In this document: positions 1 to 6,300 of the stretch, piece by piece
Layout of the letters: every line of letters begins with the position of its first letter
Position numbering within the stretch: position 1 is the first letter of the stretch
Assembly: GCA_964353405.1 (NCBI GenBank)
Contig: CAYGWJ010000091.1
Location: 1 to 10,488, forward strand
Origin: JBGLNJ01 sp964353405
GTDB lineage: Bacteria; Chloroflexota; Anaerolineae; Fen-1058
Direction of reading: 5' to 3'
Length of the DNA stretch: 10,488 nt
Program-made: the position numbers and the translations under genes
The notes under the pieces: model-generated
What the model was told of the DNA's origin: nothing
Database searches by the model: none
The model's input: only the letters and a program-made list of their open reading frames with translations

Positions 1-110
1 TCATCCTCAACCAGCGGGACATACGTGTCCCCATGGACGATGGCGAACCGTGGCGTCTGCTGTTCACCTATCATCTGGAGGCTCCAGCGCCTTCTGCGCG
101 ATTCAAATGA
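1..110 (+). CDS. C-terminal end of an unrecognised protein (5' partial)
   Basis: The frame starting at base 3 is open from the window edge to a TGA at 108-110 and gives 35 residues, ending in a sequence like WRLLFTYHLEAPAPSARFK. The mix of charged, proline and aromatic residues looks like an ordinary soluble protein tail. The two other + frames through this stretch look like noise, with serine- and cysteine-rich nonsense. I do not recognise the family and the visible part is too short to assign one. The gene begins outside the window. No terminator-like hairpin follows the stop. Confidence 0.55.
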   Translation, partial: ILNQRDIRVPMDDGEPWRLLFTYHLEAPAPSARFK

Positions 111-185
111 CGCACTACGTAGCGGGAAAATCATTTATGAGTCTTTGGCTACGACAAGCTCGTCGCGCCGACGCAAGCCACACGT

Positions 186-371
186 GTGCCCGAAGCCATC
201 CTGCTCATCTTGACGGCGCTGGGTGGCTGCGTGGGCGGAATCATTGCGCGTCCAGTGTTCCGCCACAAAACGCTCAAGGTGTCGTTTCGGCTGACCTTCT
301 GGTTATGCGTGCTGGCTTCAAGCGCTTTGATCGCGGCGTATTATCTCTGGCTTTGCCCCGAGTGTCGGTAA
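186..371 (+). CDS. Small two-helix membrane protein, hypothetical
   Basis: A 61-residue ORF starting at GTG, the only start codon available in this frame after the in-frame stop at 138-140. It holds two hydrophobic segments, roughly residues 4-22 and 38-56, separated by a short basic loop (ARPVFRHKTLKV), so it would be a hairpin-shaped inner-membrane protein with both ends on the same side. It ends in a CPEC motif followed by one arginine, so the tail could bind a metal or form a disulfide. There is no convincing Shine-Dalgarno sequence before the GTG, which lowers confidence. An overlapping +1 frame (50-388) lacks membrane or domain character and was judged a shadow. I do not recognise the family. 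Confidence 0.42.
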   Translation: MPEAILLILTALGGCVGGIIARPVFRHKTLKVSFRLTFWLCVLASSALIAAYYLWLCPECR

Positions 372-401
372 GCCTGCGCCGTACTTGAATTTTGGCTGCG
401 C

Positions 402-430
402 TTGACAAGGACTTGCAATCAGGGTAAACT
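402..430 (+). promoter_or_regulatory. Sigma70-type promoter for the roadblock-V4R-response regulator cassette
   Basis: A perfect -35 box TTGACA (402-407) is followed by a 17-base spacer and a -10 box TAAACT (425-430, four of six consensus bases). Transcription would start near 437, leaving a leader of about 138 bases before the roadblock start codon. Confidence 0.6.
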
Positions 431-513
431 CTTAAAGTCAGGTTAGAACTTTGTTAATCACCTTTACCACTTGTTTCACATTGATTCGCGCTGAACCCGT
501 CAGGGCGACTGCG

Positions 514-535
514 GCGCTTGCCAGTGGGCGAGCGC
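514..535 (+). promoter_or_regulatory. Hairpin in the roadblock mRNA leader
   Basis: The arms GCGCTTGCC (514-522) and GGCGAGCGC (527-535) pair over 9 bp with one G-U wobble around a 4-base loop. The hairpin sits in the predicted 5' leader, about 28 bases before the Shine-Dalgarno sequence. It has no real U-tract, so it looks more like a leader structure or mRNA stabiliser than a terminator. No riboswitch family is recognised. Confidence 0.35.
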
Positions 536-574
536 GTTCTCATTTCGCTTCAATCTCAAACGAAGGAGCTACCA

Positions 575-946
575 ATGGCCAAGTCGCGAACCGAGCTAAT
601 GGTCGAGCGCCTGCGGGACATGCAAGCCAGCACGCCTGACATTGAGGCCTCCGCCGTTGTGAGTGTGGACGGGCTGATCATGGCCTCGTCTTTGCCAGCT
701 GGCGTCGAAGAAGACCGTGTGTCGGCCATGTCCGCTGCCATGCTCAGCTTGGGTGAGCGCATCGCCAGCGAGTTGGGACGCGGGCTTCTCGACCAGGTCT
801 ACATCAAGGGCGAAAACGGTTACGTGCTGCTCATGTCTGTGGGCGAAGAGGCCGTGTTGACCGTTCTGGCCCGCGCCCAGGCCAAACTTGGCCTGCTGTT
901 CCTGGACATGCGGCGCGCAGCCGAGGAACTGACCAGGATTGTCTAG
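575..946 (+). CDS. Roadblock/LC7 domain protein (MglB-like)
   Basis: A 123-residue cytoplasmic protein made almost entirely of one roadblock/LC7 domain (about residues 18-118). Family features seen: an N-terminal amphipathic helix, the strand SAVVSVDGLIMAS, a long helix after DRVSAMSAAMLSLGERIASEL, then the strands QVYIKGENGYVLLMSVG and AVLTVLA, and a closing helix. Roadblock proteins usually dimerise and act as scaffolds or activating partners of small Ras-like GTPases, as MglB does for MglA. No GTPase is visible here. The ATG at 575 is chosen because AAGGAG (563-568) lies 6 bases before it; an in-frame upstream ATG at 518 lies inside the leader hairpin and has no ribosome site. It is first in a tight cassette with the V4R gene (29-base gap) and a response regulator, suggesting a shared sensory role. 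Confidence 0.88.
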   Translation: MAKSRTELMVERLRDMQASTPDIEASAVVSVDGLIMASSLPAGVEEDRVSAMSAAMLSLGERIASELGRGLLDQVYIKGENGYVLLMSVGEEAVLTVLARAQAKLGLLFLDMRRAAEELTRIV

Positions 947-975
947 CCAGACCCATCACCCCCAGGAGGCATGAT

Positions 976-1605
976 ATGACGGGCCAGAAGAGCGGCTATT
1001 ACTACCCCAACAGGATGGCGCGGATCTTTGTCATGGCGATGGAAGAGATCATGGGCAAAAATGGCCTGAACGCCATCTTGAATATGGCTAAACTCCCCAA
1101 CCTGATTGACAACTATCCTCCCGACAACCTTGATAAGCAATTTGATTTTGCAGACTTTGCGGCGCTGAACCAGGCATTGGAAGAAATGTACGGGACGCGC
1201 GGCGGACGTGGGCTGGCTTTGCGGGCTGGCCGCGCGACCTGGGCGCGCGGCTTGCAGGGGTTGGGAGCGCTGTCGGGCGTCGGCGACGTGGCCTTTAAAG
1301 TTTTGCCTCTGTCAGTCAAGCTCAAGCTGGGGATGCCTGGCTTTGCGGGTGTCTTTAACCAGATCAGCGATCAGGTCGTTCACATTGAAGAACAGCCCGA
1401 CCACTTGGTCTGGAACATTGACCGCTGCCCGGTGTGCTGGGGACGCAAGTCGGAAAAGCCGTGCTGCTTTGTAGCCACCGGACTCTTGCAGGAAAGCCTG
1501 CGCTGGGTGAGCAGCGGCAAAGAATTCCGCGTGGACGAAGTCGCCTGCGTTGCGGCCGGCGATCCGGCGTGTAGTTTTTGGATTTATAAGGAACCCGTCG
1601 GGTAG
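976..1605 (+). CDS. V4R-domain protein with cysteine cluster
   Basis: A 209-residue protein. The last third (about residues 145-209) matches the V4R (4-vinyl reductase-like) small-ligand-binding domain, including the typical ending with E-V-A-C-V-A-A-G-D, then C-S-F-W-I. Cysteines lie at C151, C154 (CPVC), C163, C164, C191 and C199, enough to bind a metal or cluster. The first part (about 1-140) is helical and fits the N-terminal region of heme-NO-binding-like/V4R regulators. V4R domains are thought to bind hydrocarbons, tetrapyrrole intermediates or other small ligands, so this is probably the sensor of the cassette; the ligand is unknown. AGGAGG (964-969) lies 6 bases before the ATG. A second ATG at 971 is out of frame and meets a stop after two codons. 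It is probably co-transcribed with the roadblock gene. Confidence 0.8.
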   Translation: MTGQKSGYYYPNRMARIFVMAMEEIMGKNGLNAILNMAKLPNLIDNYPPDNLDKQFDFADFAALNQALEEMYGTRGGRGLALRAGRATWARGLQGLGALSGVGDVAFKVLPLSVKLKLGMPGFAGVFNQISDQVVHIEEQPDHLVWNIDRCPVCWGRKSEKPCCFVATGLLQESLRWVSSGKEFRVDEVACVAAGDPACSFWIYKEPVG

Positions 1606-1624
1606 CTCTCGCCCGGGTGCTGTG

Positions 1625-1645
1625 CCGCCCGACCATGTCGGGCGG
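1625..1645 (+). terminator. Perfect 9-bp hairpin after the V4R gene; possible weak terminator or processing site
   Basis: The arms CCGCCCGAC (1625-1633) and GTCGGGCGG (1637-1645) pair perfectly around the loop CAT, 20 bases after the V4R stop. The following TGTGATTT is a poor U-tract, so termination would be partial at best. No separate promoter is visible before the next gene, so an attenuator or mRNA-stability element inside the operon is at least as likely. Confidence 0.45.
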
Positions 1646-1695
1646 TGTGATTTAGCCCGTAGATTCCCCCCATCCATCAAGCCAGTGGAGGCACA

Positions 1696-2550
1696 ATGGC
1701 TGAGCGAGCCTGTATCCTGGTCGTCGAAGACGAGCGCGACACGGCGGACATGCTGGCAGCGTACTTTGAATCACAAGGGTTCCAGGTGATGCAAGCTGCG
1801 TGGGGCCAGGACGCGCTTCACATGACGGCCCAGACTGTCCCCGATTTGATCCTGCTGGACATCCGCCTGCCCGATATTGACGGCTACGAAGTCTGCCGCC
1901 AGTTGCGCCAGCAGCGGCGCACACAGGACACCCCCATCATCTTTCTCACCGAAAGGCGGGAGCGGATGGACAGGCTCCAGGGCCTGGAATTGGGCGCGGT
2001 GGATTACATCACCAAACCCTTTGACATCCAGGAGCTGCGGCTACGCGTGCGCAACGCGCTCCGCCGCGCGAACTTTGAGACGCTGACCGATCCAGTGACA
2101 TCGCTGCCCTCCGAGCCGCTGGTGCGCGACCGACTGAACGCTCTGCTCAAGAAGCACGACTGGGCAGTGTTGAGCGTTGACATCAAGGGAGTGGAGGAAT
2201 TCAGCAATGCCTACGGCTTTGTCGCGCGCGACGATGCATTGCGGGCCGTGGCGCTGATTCTTACCAGCGTGTCACAAGAAAACGGCGGCGAAGAAGCCTT
2301 TGTGGGCCAGACCAACCGGGCCGAGTTTGTCATCCTCACCGATTTGAACCACGCGCGCGACGTGCGTGACCGGGCGTCGGCGCGGCTCAAGCAATCGGTA
2401 GGATACTTTTATCCGCTCCAGGACCGAGGCGGGCCAGGCACACGCCCAGAGGTCAAGGTCCTGGTCAGCGTGGTGAGCGAGCATGACGGCCCCTTTGCCG
2501 ATTCCGACACGCTGCTGGCTTTTGCCCGGACAGCGCAGCGGCCTGTTTAG
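1696..2550 (+). CDS. Response regulator with degenerate GGDEF output domain
   Basis: A 284-residue cytoplasmic protein. Residues 1-122 are a complete CheY-like receiver: acidic pocket E11/D12, phosphoacceptor D55 in LILLDIRLPDIDGYE, T85 and K107 in DYITKPF. Residues about 128-283 follow the GGDEF fold: LTDPVTSLP matches the usual D-x-LTGLPNR opening, and SVDIKGVEEFSNAYGF matches the DID-x-FK-x-N-D-x-xGH strand. The active-site signature is replaced by TNRAEF (206-211), so diguanylate cyclase activity is not expected. A binding or protein-interaction role is more likely. GGAGG (1687-1691) lies 4 bases before the ATG. No histidine kinase is in the window. It closes the roadblock-V4R cassette and is followed directly by a terminator. 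Confidence 0.88.
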   Translation: MAERACILVVEDERDTADMLAAYFESQGFQVMQAAWGQDALHMTAQTVPDLILLDIRLPDIDGYEVCRQLRQQRRTQDTPIIFLTERRERMDRLQGLELGAVDYITKPFDIQELRLRVRNALRRANFETLTDPVTSLPSEPLVRDRLNALLKKHDWAVLSVDIKGVEEFSNAYGFVARDDALRAVALILTSVSQENGGEEAFVGQTNRAEFVILTDLNHARDVRDRASARLKQSVGYFYPLQDRGGPGTRPEVKVLVSVVSEHDGPFADSDTLLAFARTAQRPV

Positions 2551-2569
2551 CTGGTCTCATAAAATATTT

Positions 2570-2595
2570 GGCCCTCCTGTCTGGGAGGGCCTTTT
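2570..2595 (+). terminator. Intrinsic terminator of the regulatory cassette
   Basis: A GC-rich 8-bp stem (GGCCCTCC at 2570-2577 with GGAGGGCC at 2584-2591) and 6-base loop are followed by TTTT, 19 bases after the response regulator stop. An A/T-rich run precedes the stem. This separates the regulatory cassette from the glycan operon. Confidence 0.85.
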
Positions 2596-2613
2596 CGTCC
2601 CAAGGCCACATCC

Positions 2614-2641
2614 TTGCTCAACTCGTTGGTCAGAGTATAAT
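2614..2641 (+). promoter_or_regulatory. Promoter for the glycan operon
   Basis: A perfect -10 box TATAAT (2636-2641) is preceded at 16 bases by a weak -35 match, TTGCTC (2614-2619). Transcription from near 2648 would give a very short leader of about 14 bases that still contains the ribosome site GGAGA (2651-2655). Confidence 0.5.
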
Positions 2642-2661
2642 GCGTCTCGCGGAGAAAGTGT

Positions 2662-3390
2662 GTGAACGTCACGGTCGTCGTCCCAACCTTTAACGAGGCC
2701 AACAACCTGCCTGCGCTGGTCGGCGAGTTGTTTGCCCAACCGATCCCCCATCTGCATCTGCTCATCGTGGATGATGGCTCACCAGACGGAACAGGCAAGC
2801 TGGCGGAGGAATTGGCCGCACGCACGCCGGGGCGTATGAACGTGATGCACCGCACTGGCTTGCGCGGTCTGGGCCGTGCCTACGTGGACGGTTTCCGCTG
2901 GGCGTTGGAACACGCAGCAGACGCTATCGTGCAGATGGACGCAGATTTTTCCCACTCGCCCACCGATGTGCCGCGCCTGGCTGCCAAGATAGCGGATTGC
3001 GATCTAGTCATCGGCTCGCGCTACGTATCCGGGGGCAAAGTGGACGAGCATTGGAGCTTTGGACGGTACGCGCTGAGCTGGTGGGCCAATGTGTATGCCC
3101 GCTCGATCCTGGACCTCAAGACGCAGGATGCCACCGCCGGCTTCAAGTGCTGGAAGCGTTCGGCGCTCGAAGCGATTGACCTGAGCCGCATCCGCTCGAA
3201 CGGTTACATTTTTCAGGTCGAGATGACCTATGTCAGCGAGCGGCTGGGGTTGAGCATCTGCGAGATGCCGATCTATTTTGAAGACCGCCGCATCGGCAAA
3301 TCAAAAATGACGGTCCCGGTCAAGGTGGAAGCGGCCTGGCGCGTATTCCAGGTCTGGTGGCGGCATCGCAACATCCGTCCGCTCAAATGA
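2662..3390 (+). CDS. GT2 glycosyltransferase, polyprenol-phosphate mannose synthase-like
   Basis: A 242-residue GT-A enzyme of family GT2, with the length and motif order of single-domain dolichol/polyprenol-phosphate mannosyltransferases (DPM1/Ppm1 type). It has VVVPTFNEANNL at the N-terminus, the nucleotide-binding VDDGSPDGT (D37/D38), the metal-binding DAD (93-95) in QMDADFSHSP, then GSRYVSGG, the acceptor-side DATAGFKCWKR and the late RRIGKSKM motif. It would transfer mannose, or possibly glucose, from the nucleotide sugar to polyprenyl phosphate at the cytoplasmic membrane face. There is no C-terminal GtrA-like membrane domain. The start is GTG at 2662, with GGAGA 6 bases upstream; nearby GTGs are out of frame. 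Its stop overlaps the next gene's ATG (ATGA at 3387-3390), so translation of the YfhO-flippase fusion is probably coupled to it. Sugar specificity cannot be read from sequence alone. Confidence 0.88.
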   Translation: MNVTVVVPTFNEANNLPALVGELFAQPIPHLHLLIVDDGSPDGTGKLAEELAARTPGRMNVMHRTGLRGLGRAYVDGFRWALEHAADAIVQMDADFSHSPTDVPRLAAKIADCDLVIGSRYVSGGKVDEHWSFGRYALSWWANVYARSILDLKTQDATAGFKCWKRSALEAIDLSRIRSNGYIFQVEMTYVSERLGLSICEMPIYFEDRRIGKSKMTVPVKVEAAWRVFQVWWRHRNIRPLK

Positions 3391-6300
3391 TCGCCGCGCG
3401 TGACGAACGACGAATGACGAACGACGAAGGAACACTTGCCGTAGATAGGGACGGACGGGGCAAGTTCGTCGTGGGCCGCGCGCAACGGCCCTTCGTCACT
3501 CTCTTGATTATCCTCGGCTTATTCTTGTTGCCCTTGGCGCTCTTGTGGCAACAGGCGCTCGGCGGCAAAACCCTCGTCCCCGCCGATGTGCTATATGGCT
3601 TTCAGCCATGGAAGTCTGCTGCCGCGCAATTTGGAATCTCTTATCCGCAGAATCACCTCGTCGCCGACCTCGTTCTGGAGAATTACGCCTGGAAGCGCTT
3701 TATGGTTGATTCCCTCCGGCAGGGCGAAATCCCGCTGTGGAATCCATACACGTTCGCGGGCGAGCCGTTCCTCGCCAACGGCCAGCACAGCGCGCTCTAT
3801 CCGTTCAGCCTGATCTTTTACGCGCTTCGCGTACCCTTGTGGCAGGCCTATGGCTGGTTTGCCGTGTCGCAGTTATGGCTGGCCGGCGTGTGGATGTATT
3901 TGCTGGCACGCGTGCTGGGACTGCGCCGCGCTTCGGCTGTGGTCGCAGCCGTGACGTATCAACTCTCTGCGTTCTTTGTGTTCAGCATCGTGTTCAGCAT
4001 GATCATCGCCGCCGCCGCGTGGCTGCCGTTCATCCTGGCGATGGCGGAACTCGTCATTCGCCAGCACCCGGCGCTCGGCGGTCGGCCTGCGCGCGCGCCG
4101 TGGGCTGTGCTCGGAGCGCTGGGATTAGGGCTAGCCATGCTTGCCGGTCACCCGGAGATGATCTACCCGTACACGCTGTTTGTGGTCGGCGTGTTCGCGC
4201 TGTGGCGATTGGCTGCAACCTTGCGAAGGTTGGAGAGCCTTCGCAAGGTTATCCCCACAGTGGCATGGCTCGCAGTGATGATCGGGCTGGGATTGGCATT
4301 GGGCGCAATCCAATTCCTGCCGATGGTCGAGGTGCTCACACTCAACTTTCGCCAAGGCTCGGCCAGCCTGAGCCAGGTGCTGAGTTGGTCATTTCCGTGG
4401 CGGCGTATCATCGCGTTCCTTGTTCCGAACTTTTTTGGCAACGAGACGCACCACGCTTACCTTGACGTATTCTCGTGGCAGACGATGCCAGCCAGAATCT
4501 ATCCCGACGGTCAATACGTCTGGTGGGGACTCAAGACCTCTGTCGAAGGCGCGGCGTACCTGGGCATCTTGCCATTGGTGCTGGCGATGCTAGGAATCTT
4601 TACCGCCAAGAGCGCCAAGAACGCAGAGGTAAAAGTCTCTGCGAACTCGGCCCTCTCCGCGTTCAACAACTGGTTCAACCATCCCTATGTTCCATTCTTT
4701 GCAGTGCTGGCGCTCTTTTCGATTGCGCTCGTTTTCCCAACGGGGCTGTACGCGGTCGTTTACACTCTACCAGGTCTCGGTCAGCTGCACACGCCGTTCC
4801 GATGGGTGTTCCCGTACACCTTCTCGATTGCGGTTCTGGCCGGTTTCGGCGCCGAGTTCCTTGCAAGGACGCGGCAAGACGTCGTAGGGCAAGATGGCAT
4901 CTTGCCCTACGAACGCCGCATCAAAGTTGTCGCGTGGACATTATTCTGGTCAGGCTTTGCCTTCGTCGCGGCTTTACTGATATCGCGCTGTGTGCTTCCC
5001 GTGCAGAGCCTGCGGCTGGCCGATGCCGCCGTCGCTCGACTGGCAAAAGCTGACGCCACCTTTGCCGACGGGCGGATGTTCTACTCGTACGAGTTCCCGT
5101 GGCTCCTCATCTTTGGCTTGTGGGTGATGGCTTGTGGTATCGTCGTGCGCGTTTCGCGTTGCCCGATCTACCTTCCGTTCAAACACCGCCCCATCTGGGA
5201 GGTGCTCGCCGTCGCCGTCATCGTGCTGGACTTGTTTGCTTATGACTATGGTTTCAATCCCGCCGTTGATCCCAAGCTCCTGGACTATCGTCCGCCCGTT
5301 TTGGATTTCCTCAAGCAAGATACCAGCCTCTGGCGATTTACGACGCTCGATATTCACGGCGTCAAGACCATGAACGCCAACTCGGGCTGGTGGAACGGCC
5401 TGCAAGACGTGCGCGGCTATGATTCGGCGTTCCCCAAGCAATATCTGCGCTACATCAACACGATCGAACAGCAGGATGACTATCTCTATAATCGCATCGG
5501 CCCGGTGCGCGACGCGCGCGCGCTCGACAGCCCGATGCTCGACCTGTTGAACGTCAAGTACGTCATCACACAAGACGAGATACCGAACACAAAGTTCACA
5601 CTGGTGTACAACAAAGAAGTGCGCGTCTACCGCAACGAAGCCGTCGCGCCGCGAGCATTCACCTTGCCGCAAGCTTGCACCGTTTACACCGACGACGAAC
5701 TGGCGGCGATGGGCAAGTACGATCCGCGACAGTACGTTATTGTTGCAGGAGACAAGATGCAAGAGGCAAGTCGTGCACGCCAAGTGTGCATCCTGCATCC
5801 TGCTAACATCACCGTCTACAAGTCCAACGAAGTTTGGATAGACGCAGATGCGAAAGAATCATCATGGTTGGTTTTGGGCGATTCGTACTTTCCGGGCTGG
5901 GTCGCGTACGTGCGACCCTTCGGCCAAGGCGAGGAACAAGAGAAGCCCTTGACTATCACGCGAGTGGATGGCAATTTCCGCGCGGTGCAACTCGAGCCGG
6001 GCGCGTGGACGGTGCGCTTCAAATACAGTCCGCTCTCGCTCAAACTCGGCGCGTTCACCACCTTCATCGCGGCGATGGTGCTGGTGCTCATCGTAGGAGT
6101 ATACGTCTGGCGCTATGCTTACCGCGAAAGCGCGGAAGACTCGGCGGCGCGGCGAGTGGCCAAGAACAGCTTTACGGCCATTATGCTCAACCTGATGACC
6201 AAGGCGCTCGACCTGGCCTTTGCCATGCTCATGGCGCGCGTGCTGGGGCCGGATGGCGTGGGGCGCTACTATTTTGCCGTCGTCATCTTTGCCTGGTTCG

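Noticed and set aside
518..574. Upstream ATG extension of the roadblock gene by 19 residues
   Set aside because: No ribosome site precedes 518 and the ATG lies within the leader hairpin, while AAGGAG is well placed for the ATG at 575.
3737..4465. 242-codon + strand frame inside the YfhO region
   Set aside because: It is out of frame with the strong YfhO motifs and is rich in R, A and H; a shadow.
4859..4868. Ten-base palindrome CCTTGCAAGG
   Set aside because: It is short and can arise by chance; it has no flanking structure beyond the separate 4882-4912 element.
4974..5798. 274-codon open frame on the minus strand
   Set aside because: It is antisense to the soluble region of the YfhO half and shows no recognisable motif; it follows from the GC-rich codon pattern.
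3357..5803. CRISPR array suggested by several repeats
   Set aside because: The repeats differ in sequence, are not evenly spaced, lie within one open frame and have no cas genes nearby.
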